From NCBI GenBank assembly GCA_003243255.1, contig QFQM01000161.1, positions 1-9,949 on the forward strand: DNA of 9,949 nucleotides. The letters run 5' to 3'. This DNA comes from Flavobacterium psychrophilum. Its GTDB lineage: Bacteria; Bacteroidota; Bacteroidia; Flavobacteriales; Flavobacteriaceae. Shown piece after piece: positions 1-6,786 of the stretch. Below the pieces are notes generated by a model that saw nothing but the letters and a program-made list of their open reading frames with translations, did no database searches and was not told where the DNA came from. How positions within the stretch are numbered: position 1 is the first letter of the stretch; every line of letters starts with the position of its first letter. The position numbers were made by a program, and so were the translations under genes.

Positions 1-2827
1 CAATATCATCAATATTTATTTCTTTTTTAAAAAGACTACTGCTATTATCATAAGCGGCTTTTAGTTCATGTACTGAAAATTCTACCAGAAACTCATCTTT
101 ATCCACCTGTCTTTTTATAGTTTCGGAAATTGTTTTATCATAAAAGAATTCCACAATAAAAGCTGCAAGCTCATGGCGTTTTTCAAGTTTATCCTTTAAT
201 TGTTCTTTACTTTGAAGACAGAGTACTGCAATATGATTTTTAGTATGTTCTAAGTTTTTTCTTTTAATCCAGTTTTTAATAGACCAAAAATTAATTATCG
301 TTTTTAGTTTATTAGTATTTACGCCTATACAACCTTTTTTTTCTGCCTCTTCGTTTAATTCTTTTAAGTGAAAAACACTTTCTTCTTCTTTAAAGGTTAA
401 AAGTAAAAAATTTTCAATTTTGCTATATGTCTCCACAATGGCAAGAGATCGGTTCTTATTATCGGCTTTCTTTATAAATGCAGTCAGGTCCTTCGCATCT
501 GCAAGTATATTCTCTTCCCGTAACAGATTAATTACGTTAATTACCTCCTCTTTTACAATACCCAAATGATCGCTAATATAATCTACTCTTGATTCAGCAG
601 TTTCACTATTAGTCTCTTTCCTGCTTTTGCTCGAAAAAAGTTTTTTAATAATACGTATACCTTGCTCTTTTTGCTTTTCTTCAAATTTTCCAGAAGCATT
701 TATCTTATCAATAGCCTCCTGTGCATTTTTAGATAAAATACTGTTAGCAAAAACCCTCGGCATATTCTGTCCACGTTTTAAATATCCTGCATCTTCCAAG
801 GCTGCAATTGCTGTAGTTACACGCGTTTCTATTTCTACAACATTATCATCCCATCCCGCTTTACGGGCTATTTCCAATGCGGAATTAGATACTTTCAGTC
901 GGAATCTTGTAATTTCTTTTATCGCTTTCCACACCTGTTGAATTTCCTTGATAGATAGTTTAGTCTGGTTAAGCAAAATGAAGTGTTTGCTAAGATCCTC
1001 CTCATTAAATAGGACAAAACAGTCAGCTAAAATATTTTCATCCCTCCCTGCGCGGCCTGCTTCCTGAACATAATTTTCCAGGGAATCTGAAATTTCATAA
1101 TGAATAACCAAGCCAACATCTTTCTTATCGACCCCCATGCCAAATGCAGAGGTAGCCACCATAATTTGCGCTTTACCATTTAAAAAGGCATCCTGATTCT
1201 CAGTTTTCTCCTGTTTATCCATTTTACCATGGTATGGCATTGCGTTAAAACCATCTTCTACAAGCCGCTTTGCGAGTTGATATGCCTTACGCGTTCGCGA
1301 CACATAAATAATAGTTGGGCAGTTTTTATCTTCTATTAAATCTCGCGCGGCCAAATACTTTTCTTCTTCATTTTGCTTTTCAAAAACCTTGTAATGAAGA
1401 TTAGTCCTTGACGCTTTCGACGAAAATACTTCAAGATCGAGTGATAACTTTTCCTTAAAATATTCCCTTATGTCTTCAATTACTTTTTGTTTAGCAGTTG
1501 CTGTAAAGCAGGATACCGGTATGCTGTCTACAAGATTTTTCTTTTCCTGAATAGATTTTATAAAATCGCCAATATAAAGATAATCAACCCTAAAATCCTG
1601 TCCCCAGGATGAAAAACAATGAGCCTCGTCGATTACAAAACGGGCAATTTTCTTTCCTAAAATTAGCTTTTCTATAGTTTTTGAGCGTAGTGATTCCGGG
1701 GATATATATAAAATAGAAGCAGAACCATCTTCTACCCTTTCAAATGACTTAGCTCTTTCAATAGGGTCTAATAACCCATTAACAGTTACAGCTTCAGTTA
1801 TTCCGATTTTTTCAAGATTATCAACCTGGTCTTTCATTAACGACTGAAGCGGAGAAATTACAACAGTCAGTCCTTTTGAGTTCTCGGCACTCATTAGAGC
1901 CGGAACCTGAAATGTAATTGATTTCCCCCCACCTGTTGGAAAAACTGCCAGTAAGGATTTATTGTTTACAGCTGCTCCAACAGCTTTCTCCTGAAGAGGT
2001 TCATTACCATAAGTCCGGTATGAATTAAAACCAAAAAACTTTTTAAGCCCCTTGTAAATGTCGAGAGCATTATTACAGTGATTACAACCAATCACACATG
2101 GTTTACTACGTAATAATAACATTATGCGTTCTACCTCAGAATAATTTTTAAGAACCCAGGCAGGTGTAATGGAGTGAACTGTTTTATTGGTTACAAATGA
2201 ATTTATCAAAGCCAGACAATAGGCCAGTTCAATAGGATGCTCAGATATTATTTTAGTCAGGTCAGCCCGTTCGCAAATTTCGGCATTGAATTTAAAACGG
2301 ATAAGAGCTTCTGCATCTGTTTTTGTGTTTTCGAAATTCATAAATCGAAAAAAAGCACCAAATTCCTTCGTGGAGTTTAAAAGGAGATAAAAAATTTCTC
2401 TAAGGATTTCATTCGTTTGCCAAAAAGCAGCTACCTCACTATTAAATAAATCCCGTGCTTTAATAGAATCGTTTAACGGGTTGTTTGTGTCTTCCGTTTG
2501 AAGTTTATCATCCTTCAATAAAGCATGATATGGCTTTGTTGGAAATAACAAAGGAGAGAGATACAAAGTATCAATTATACTGAAAGAATCAACGCCTGCA
2601 TCGTTGATTGCTTTTCCTATATATTTAAGATCGTGATTTAATATATTATGCCCGCAGACATATCGTACTCCTTTCAGAAACTGGATAAAATCTCCTACCG
2701 AAGTCTTATGGTAATAATTGCCATCTCCTTTGATTGCACCTATATCAAGGATAGTACCCTTATTGGGCTCAATTTCGGTATCTATAAATACTATAGAGTG
2801 ATTATTCTTGTATTCAGTTGTCAACAT
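1..2827 (-). CDS. Exonuclease-RecQ helicase fusion, 3' end beyond window
   Basis: An uninterrupted minus-strand frame runs from ATG at 2827 to the window edge, giving 942 visible residues. An in-frame TAA lies five codons upstream, so this ATG is well fixed. Residues about 10-130 resemble a DnaQ-like 3'-5' exonuclease: FIDTE (D16, E18), GHNILNHD (59-66, D66) and a third motif ending at D126. A C-x3-C-x2-C cluster (C244, C248, C251) precedes the helicase. RecQ motifs follow: Walker A PTGGGKS (297-303), DEAH (400-403) with the RecQ aromatic loop CFSSWGQDFR, TATA-type motif III, and QEAGRAGRD (588-596). The usual post-helicase four-Cys zinc module is not evident. A winged-helix-like stretch lies near IISDHLGIV-type sequence around residue 760. 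Inferred role: ATP-driven 3'-5' DNA unwinding coupled to end trimming in repair or defence. Large proteins of this architecture occur in Bacteroidetes and may carry a further C-terminal domain, which cannot be seen here. The gene is more AT-rich than its neighbours. Confidence 0.9.
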   Translation of the reverse strand, partial: MLTTEYKNNHSIVFIDTEIEPNKGTILDIGAIKGDGNYYHKTSVGDFIQFLKGVRYVCGHNILNHDLKYIGKAINDAGVDSFSIIDTLYLSPLLFPTKPYHALLKDDKLQTEDTNNPLNDSIKARDLFNSEVAAFWQTNEILREIFYLLLNSTKEFGAFFRFMNFENTKTDAEALIRFKFNAEICERADLTKIISEHPIELAYCLALINSFVTNKTVHSITPAWVLKNYSEVERIMLLLRSKPCVIGCNHCNNALDIYKGLKKFFGFNSYRTYGNEPLQEKAVGAAVNNKSLLAVFPTGGGKSITFQVPALMSAENSKGLTVVISPLQSLMKDQVDNLEKIGITEAVTVNGLLDPIERAKSFERVEDGSASILYISPESLRSKTIEKLILGKKIARFVIDEAHCFSSWGQDFRVDYLYIGDFIKSIQEKKNLVDSIPVSCFTATAKQKVIEDIREYFKEKLSLDLEVFSSKASRTNLHYKVFEKQNEEEKYLAARDLIEDKNCPTIIYVSRTRKAYQLAKRLVEDGFNAMPYHGKMDKQEKTENQDAFLNGKAQIMVATSAFGMGVDKKDVGLVIHYEISDSLENYVQEAGRAGRDENILADCFVLFNEEDLSKHFILLNQTKLSIKEIQQVWKAIKEITRFRLKVSNSALEIARKAGWDDNVVEIETRVTTAIAALEDAGYLKRGQNMPRVFANSILSKNAQEAIDKINASGKFEEKQKEQGIRIIKKLFSSKSRKETNSETAESRVDYISDHLGIVKEEVINVINLLREENILADAKDLTAFIKKADNKNRSLAIVETYSKIENFLLLTFKEEESVFHLKELNEEAEKKGCIGVNTNKLKTIINFWSIKNWIKRKNLEHTKNHIAVLCLQSKEQLKDKLEKRHELAAFIVEFFYDKTISETIKRQVDKDEFLVEFSVHELKAAYDNSSSLFKKEINIDDI

Positions 2828-2947
2828 TAACTTTGGTTGTGGTTACAAATCTCTAGAATTCACACAAATTAACCATCACTAATTTAGTAAGTTATTCAAT
2901 ACATCTGATATATAAAGCAATTAATTTCGTACAAAATGTTAAATCAC

Positions 2948-2976
2948 AAAAAAAGCCATGCATTTCTGCACGGCTT
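2948..2976 (-). terminator. Rho-independent terminator of guaA
   Basis: Read on the minus strand, AAGCCGTGCA, a GAAA tetraloop, then TGCATGGCTT form a 10-bp stem with one G-U wobble, followed by a run of seven T that overlaps the stem end. It begins 22 bases after the guaA stop codon and separates guaA from the downstream helicase gene, so the latter probably has its own promoter in 2828-2947. Confidence 0.9.
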
Positions 2977-2998
2977 CTTATATATGATCTGTAAAAGA

Positions 2999-4528
2999 TT
3001 ATTCCCACTCAATAGTGGCCGGTGGTTTAGAGCTGATGTCATAAACAACGCGGTTAACACCTTTTACTTTATTGATGATCTCGTTAGAAACTTTCATCAA
3101 GAACTCATACGGAAGGTGAACCCAGTCAGCCGTCATACCATCAGTAGATTCTACAGCACGAAGCGCAACTACTTTTTCGTAAGTACGCTCATCACCCATA
3201 ACACCTACACTGTTTACCGGAAGAAGGATTGCTCCTGCCTGCCATACTTTATCATATAGTCCGTGCTCTTTAAGTCCGTTGATGAACACAGCGTCAACTT
3301 CCTGAAGGATACGAACTTTCTCAGGAGTAATATCACCAAGAATCCTGATAGAAAGACCAGGACCCGGGAATGGGTGACGGCCAAGAAGCTCAGGATCGAT
3401 ACCTAAAGTAGCTCCAACTCTTCTCACCTCATCTTTGAAAAGCATTCTTAGCGGCTCAACCACCTGAAGTTTCATAAAGTCAGGTAATCCACCCACATTG
3501 TGGTGTGATTTGATGGTAGCCGATGGCCCTTTTACAGAAACTGACTCGATTACGTCAGGATAGATAGTACCCTGAGCAAGCCATTTCACGTCTGTAAGAA
3601 GGTGTGCCTCATCATCAAATACCTCGATGAATACACGTCCGATAGTTTTACGTTTTGTTTCAGGATCTTCGATACCTGCAAGCTGAGACAGGAAACGGTC
3701 AGATGCGTCAACACCTTTCACGTTAAGGCCCATATCTTTATATTGGTGAAGAACGCTTTCAAATTCGTTCTTTCTTAGTAATCCGTTGTTAACGAAGATA
3801 CAGTACAGGTTAGCACCAATAGCTTTATTTAAAAGTACTGCGGCAACAGTTGAATCTACACCTCCTGATAGGCCAAGAACCACTTTATCATTACCAATCT
3901 TAGCTTTAAGTTCTGCTACGATATCCTCTACGAAAGAGTTTGGTGTAAAGTTTTGTGGCACTTCAGCAATCTTCACAAGGAAGTTTTCAAGCATCTTCTT
4001 ACCATCTGTAGAGTGATATACTTCAGGGTGATACTGGATTGCATAAGTAGTTTCGCCTTCAATTTTGTAAGCTGCGTTCTCCACATCTTTAGTACTTGCA
4101 AGTACTACACCACCAGCAGGCAGTTTTTTGATCGTATCACTGTGGCTCATCCATACCTGGCTGTTTTCAGAAACACCTTCAAGGAAAGGTTCGCCAGATT
4201 TGATGTATGAAAGATTAGCACGGCCATACTCACGGATGTTAGATGGTGCTACCTCACCTCCGTTAAAATGCGCAAGGTACTGAGCACCATAACAAACAGC
4301 CAACAGAGGCAGTTTGCCGCGAATTTGAGAAAGGTCAGGATGCGGAGCATCTTCAGCCCTTACAGAGAATGGACTACCTGATAAAATTACCGCTTTATAA
4401 GATGATAAATCAACCGGTGGGTTGTTGTAAGGGAAAATTTCGCAGAAGATATTTAACTCGCGAACCCTTCTCGCAATAAGCTGAGTGTATTGCGATCCGA
4501 AATCTAGAATAAGTACATTGTGTTGCAT
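2999..4528 (-). CDS. guaA: GMP synthase (glutamine-hydrolysing)
   Basis: This enzyme converts XMP to GMP using ATP and ammonia released from glutamine, the last step of guanine nucleotide synthesis in the cytoplasm. The 509-residue length is typical for the family. The N-terminal class I amidotransferase opens with [21 protein letters not shown]; its triad is C79 (in AVCYGAQ), H167 and E169 (in YHPEV). The ATP pyrophosphatase domain carries the P-loop SGGVDS at 221-226, and the C-terminal dimerisation domain ends in the conserved [14 protein letters not shown] chose ATG at 4528; the frame can be extended two codons to a TTG, but that TTG sits inside the promoter -7 element, and the N-terminus starting MQHNVLIL fits homologues. 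It is a single-gene unit with its own promoter and terminator. Confidence 0.98.
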   Translation of the reverse strand: MQHNVLILDFGSQYTQLIARRVRELNIFCEIFPYNNPPVDLSSYKAVILSGSPFSVRAEDAPHPDLSQIRGKLPLLAVCYGAQYLAHFNGGEVAPSNIREYGRANLSYIKSGEPFLEGVSENSQVWMSHSDTIKKLPAGGVVLASTKDVENAAYKIEGETTYAIQYHPEVYHSTDGKKMLENFLVKIAEVPQNFTPNSFVEDIVAELKAKIGNDKVVLGLSGGVDSTVAAVLLNKAIGANLYCIFVNNGLLRKNEFESVLHQYKDMGLNVKGVDASDRFLSQLAGIEDPETKRKTIGRVFIEVFDDEAHLLTDVKWLAQGTIYPDVIESVSVKGPSATIKSHHNVGGLPDFMKLQVVEPLRMLFKDEVRRVGATLGIDPELLGRHPFPGPGLSIRILGDITPEKVRILQEVDAVFINGLKEHGLYDKVWQAGAILLPVNSVGVMGDERTYEKVVALRAVESTDGMTADWVHLPYEFLMKVSNEIINKVKGVNRVVYDISSKPPATIEWE

Positions 4529-4531
4529 GCG

Positions 4532-4561
4532 CAAAAGTAATACTTATATATGAAATGGAAA
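4532..4561 (-). promoter_or_regulatory. guaA promoter, Bacteroidetes type, nearly leaderless
   Basis: On the minus strand TACTTTTG (4532-4539) matches the Bacteroidetes -7 consensus TAnnTTTG exactly. Nineteen bases upstream is a T-run (4559-4563) where the -33 TTTG/TTG element is expected, so only the -7 half is a strict match. The G of the -7 element is three bases from the guaA ATG, which places the predicted transcription start at or beside the start codon and leaves no room for a leader or purine riboswitch. Confidence 0.6.
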
Positions 4562-4574
4562 AATGAGATTTACG

Positions 4575-4645
4575 GATTTTTAGATTGTTTGATTTTTAGC
4601 AGATTAACCTCAAAGTTCACAAGGTTTTACCCTAAGAACACATAG
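4575..4645. repeat. Degenerate intergenic repeat (CAAAG/CACAAGG type)
   Basis: A 9-bp direct repeat GATTTTTAG occurs at 4575-4583 and 4591-4599. It is followed at 4607-4645 by a CTCAAAGTTCACAAGG stretch resembling the arms of the element at 6539-6700. This looks like a decayed copy of a flavobacterial intergenic repeat. No gene is visible between 4529 and 4755. Confidence 0.45.
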
Positions 4646-4691
4646 CTTCTTTTGAGTTTGGGCATAAAAATTCTCATAATTAAACTCCTAC

Positions 4692-4744
4692 TGACACACT
4701 GTTGTCATACTACCAAAATAATTTTGTGTCATTAATCACAAAAT
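4692..4744 (+). promoter_or_regulatory. Promoter with overlapping palindromic operator candidates
   Basis: TAATTTTG (4719-4726) matches the Bacteroidetes -7 consensus exactly and lies 29 bases before the VOC gene start; no TTG is found at the usual spacing upstream (one is 14 bases away). A perfect inverted repeat ATTTTGTG-N8-CACAAAAT (4721-4728 and 4737-4744) overlaps the -7 element and the expected transcription start. A second one, TGACA-N6-TGTCA (4692-4707), lies just upstream in the -33 region. The arrangement suggests a dimeric repressor or activator site; the regulator is not in the window. Confidence 0.5.
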
Positions 4745-4755
4745 GAGACATTATT

Positions 4756-5151
4756 ATGAACTTACGATCGTTACGGATAATTACCGAAGACATTGAACGC
4801 CTTGTGGCCTTTTACGAAAAAGTTACCGGTCTGAGCGCTACATGGCATACCCCCGATTTTGCTGAAATAGGAACAGCTTCCTGTAACCTGGCTATAGGCA
4901 GCACAAAAACACTGGCTTTGTTTGGCGAAAACATAGCCGAACCATCTGCCAACAAAAGCGTGATCATAGAATTTATGGTGGACGATGTAGACAACAGTTA
5001 CGAACTGGTTAAGAACACAACTAACGACATACTTCAGCAGCCGGTAACTATGCCGTGGGGTAATCGCTCTATACTTTTCCGGGACCCTGACGGAAACCTG
5101 ATAAACTTTTTTGCACCGGTTACCACAGAAGCAATGGAGCGTTTCCGTTAA
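4756..5151 (+). CDS. VOC/glyoxalase-bleomycin resistance-fold protein
   Basis: A 131-residue protein of the vicinal oxygen chelate superfamily. It shows the usual paired beta-alpha-beta-beta-beta layout: an N-terminal LRIITEDIERLVAFYEKVTGL, a middle IIEFMVDDVDNSYEL and a C-terminal signature SILFRDPDGNLINFF. The family includes glyoxalases, dioxygenases and drug-binding proteins. Metal-ligand positions look partly lost: the N-terminal strand has no His, and the final Glu of the common DPDGNxxEFF signature is Asn (N117), though E72 could correspond to a retained ligand. It may therefore bind a ligand rather than act as a metalloenzyme. The substrate cannot be named. The upstream promoter holds palindromes, so it is probably regulated; the next gene starts 55 bases downstream. 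Confidence 0.85.
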   Translation: MNLRSLRIITEDIERLVAFYEKVTGLSATWHTPDFAEIGTASCNLAIGSTKTLALFGENIAEPSANKSVIIEFMVDDVDNSYELVKNTTNDILQQPVTMPWGNRSILFRDPDGNLINFFAPVTTEAMERFR

Positions 5152-5206
5152 AAAATTATGACAAAAGAGTTTTTTATTTACCTTTAGGTTTCCTAACTCA
5201 ACGAAA

Positions 5207-5884
5207 ATGAAACCTCTTTTTTCATTCCTTTTCCTGCTATTTACAGCAGGTGCTTTCTGCCAGACAGAAGAATTTTCTAAACCTGATTTTAAACTTATTG
5301 AAAAAAATGTAAGCGACAAGAAATCGCCTCTCTATTATGATACCCTGTTTGAACGCTACAAAAAAGCCGACAGTACGATGACCACTGAAGAAAAAAGGCA
5401 TCTGTATTTCGGCTATTCGTTTCAGAAGAATTATTCTCCTTACAGCATGTCCGACTCTCAGGAAGAACTGAACAAAGTACTGCAAAAACAGGACACCGAT
5501 AAAAAAACTTTTGAGAAGCTGATTAAAGTATCCGGTAAAGTGCTTGAAGATTTTCCTTTCAGCATCCGTATAAAAGAATACCGCATCTATGCTTTTAAAC
5601 AACTGGGCAAATATAAAGAAGCCCGTGCTGAAGAAACTCAGGCAAGCATTATTATCGATGCTATACTTAGTACCGGCGATGGCGTAACTCAGGAAAACAG
5701 TTTTTTTGTTATCAATACAACCAATGAATATGAAATACTTGATATACTGGGTTTTCGCTTTGGAGGAGAGCAGCAGCTTATAGAACATAAATACGACTAC
5801 CTGTCACTTGCTGAGAACTCCTACCAATACAAAGGTTTTTACTTTGACGTAACAAGGCTTTTCGAGAGCTTTAACCTTGATTAA
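5207..5884 (+). CDS. Secreted DUF4919-like protein
   Basis: A 225-residue protein of unknown function. The first 18 residues form a signal peptide (MKP, a hydrophobic Phe/Leu core, then AGAFC before QTEE), so it is exported; the Cys is not in a convincing lipobox because the residue before it is Phe. The mature part has the pattern KSPLYYDTLFERYKKADSTM and RHLYFGYSFQKNYSPY, which I associate from memory with the Bacteroidetes DUF4919 family. The middle, residues about 85-150, is helical and slightly repeat-like (IRIKEYRIYAFKQLGKYKEA), reminiscent of a TPR pair. It lies in the same direction as the two VOC genes, 55 bases after the first; TACCTTTA upstream is only a near match to a -7 element, so cotranscription is possible. 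The family assignment is moderately sure, the function unknown. Confidence 0.8.
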   Translation: MKPLFSFLFLLFTAGAFCQTEEFSKPDFKLIEKNVSDKKSPLYYDTLFERYKKADSTMTTEEKRHLYFGYSFQKNYSPYSMSDSQEELNKVLQKQDTDKKTFEKLIKVSGKVLEDFPFSIRIKEYRIYAFKQLGKYKEARAEETQASIIIDAILSTGDGVTQENSFFVINTTNEYEILDILGFRFGGEQQLIEHKYDYLSLAENSYQYKGFYFDVTRLFESFNLD

Positions 5885-5955
5885 TGTAGCAATATACCAA
5901 TTCTTCAATGTAGCAATTGCACTCAATTTCAATCATCGGACTTCGGACATCCGAC
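5883..5955. repeat. Octamer CAAT-period repeat plus TCGGA/TCCGA palindrome
   Basis: CAAT recurs exactly every 8 bases at 5890, 5898, 5906 and 5914, with further CAATs at 5924 and 5930. Within this, AATGTAGCAAT is repeated perfectly at 5883-5893 and 5907-5917. It is followed by TCGGAC (5936), TTCGGAC (5942) and ATCCGAC (5949), where TCGGA-CA-TCCGA (5943-5954) is a short palindrome. Repeats of this look are, from memory, frequent between flavobacterial genes. The block begins inside the stop codon of the preceding gene. Confidence 0.7.
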
Positions 5956-5994
5956 ATCAAACTTAAAACACTTAACAACAAACAAATAACAATT

Positions 5995-6426
5995 ATGCCA
6001 CAAGTTAATCCCTACCTTACTTTTGCAGGTACCTGCGAAGAAGCGTTCAACTTTTATAAATCGGTTTTTGGAGGAGAGTTCCAGTACATAGGCCGTTTTG
6101 GCGAAATGCCCGACGGAGATAAAATGCCTGATGAAGCAAAAAACCTGATTATGCACGTTTCATTACCTATCAGCAAAGAAACCATCCTTATGGGAAGTGA
6201 CTCTTCCGAAGCTTTTGGACAGGTTACAACCGTTGGCAATAACATATCGATCTCAATCAATACTGAGAGTCAGGACGAAGCGACACGCCTTTTTAACGGA
6301 CTTTCGGCCGGCGGTAAAGTTACCATGCCATTAGAACTGACATTCTGGGGCGCTTTCTTCGGAATGTTTATTGATAAATTCGGCATCAACTGGATGGTAA
6401 ATTACGATACACAGCCACAGGGGTAA
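5995..6426 (+). CDS. PhnB-like VOC family protein
   Basis: A 143-residue protein of the PhnB/3-demethylubiquinone-methyltransferase-like branch of the VOC superfamily. Recognisable parts are the opening VNPYLTFAGTCEEAFNFYKSVFGGEF, the FGEMPDGDKMPDEAKNLIMH segment, the central ILMGSD strand, a QVTTVGNNISISI strand and the final WGAFFGMFIDKFGINWMVNY. Family members are mostly uncharacterised cytoplasmic proteins, and the methyltransferase name is historical; no methyltransferase motif is present. I chose ATG at 5995 because the frame upstream runs through the intergenic repeat, whereas the family normally begins at the PYLxF strand. A strong terminator follows 50 bases after the stop. Confidence 0.9.
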   Translation: MPQVNPYLTFAGTCEEAFNFYKSVFGGEFQYIGRFGEMPDGDKMPDEAKNLIMHVSLPISKETILMGSDSSEAFGQVTTVGNNISISINTESQDEATRLFNGLSAGGKVTMPLELTFWGAFFGMFIDKFGINWMVNYDTQPQG

Positions 6427-6476
6427 TTTGATTGCCGGTTACAGGTTATCAGTTAACAGCTTCAATATAAAAAGTA

Positions 6477-6516
6477 AAAACTCCGTAACGCATTATGCTT
6501 TACGGAGTTTTGTTTA
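6477..6516 (+). terminator. Rho-independent terminator after the PhnB-like gene
   Basis: AAAACTCCGTAA (6477-6488) and TTACGGAGTTTT (6500-6511) make a perfect 12-bp stem with an 11-base loop, followed by GTTTATT. The A-run on the left could let it work in both directions, but no minus-strand gene reads into it. Confidence 0.9.
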
Positions 6517-6538
6517 TTATCTATAAGATAAAACTATT

Positions 6539-6700
6539 ACACAGAGATACCCGAAGAAGCGCAAAGATTCGCAAAGTCTTAAATTAATTAAGCCCTCAAA
6601 ATTATCCTGCCTTAGGCAGGATTCTCTGAGTACTGACAAAGGACTATAAACCAGAAACACTCTTTGTGCACCTCTGTGAATTTCTTTGTGAATCTCTGCG
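6539..6700. repeat. Long imperfect inverted repeat around a 19-bp palindrome
   Basis: This fills most of the 360-bp gene-free stretch 6427-6786. The left arm (6539-6576, with CGCAAAG twice at 6560 and 6570) is roughly the reverse complement of the right arm (6662-6700, with TTTGTG and TCTGTG units). In the middle, ATCCTGCCTTAGGCAGGAT (6604-6622) is a perfect palindrome with one central base. No reading frame of note crosses it. The units resemble dispersed intergenic repeats I recall from flavobacteria; a non-autonomous mobile element or REP-like hairpin is possible. Confidence 0.65.
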
Positions 6701-6753
6701 ATATAGCCCTAAAGAGATAAAACATTCCTGGATATTGTATTTATTATTATAAA

Positions 6754-6782
6754 TTACATTAAGAGAAAAAAATGTAAATTCG
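6754..6782 (+). promoter_or_regulatory. Probable promoter of the nrnA-gldI-PPIase cluster
   Basis: TAAATTCG (6775-6782) differs at one base from TAnnTTTG and is only 4 bases from the ATG at 6787, like the guaA arrangement. TTACATT-N10-AATGTAA (6754-6760 and 6771-6777) is an inverted repeat overlapping it, but the region is so AT-rich that this may be chance. No clear -33 element is seen. Confidence 0.35.
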
Positions 6783-6786
6783 CATC

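Noticed and set aside
627..941. Plus-strand reading frame of 104 residues inside the helicase gene
   Set aside because: It is antisense to a continuous frame with clear RecQ-family sequence and has no domain signal of its own.
2828..2947. Promoter of the helicase gene on the minus strand
   Set aside because: TTAATTTG is one base from TAnnTTTG, but no -33 element is found at the right distance; too weak to list as a feature.
4529..4534. TTG start two codons upstream of the guaA ATG
   Set aside because: The TTG lies within the TACTTTTG promoter element, and the ATG start gives the N-terminus expected for GuaA.
4771..5788. Long minus-strand frames opposite the VOC and DUF4919-like genes
   Set aside because: They are Cys/Phe-rich shadow frames with no family resemblance; the plus-strand products have recognisable folds or a signal peptide.
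5917..5994. 26-residue N-terminal extension of the PhnB-like protein
   Set aside because: It would translate the CAAT and TCGGA repeats; family members begin near the PYLxF strand, and an ATG sits there.
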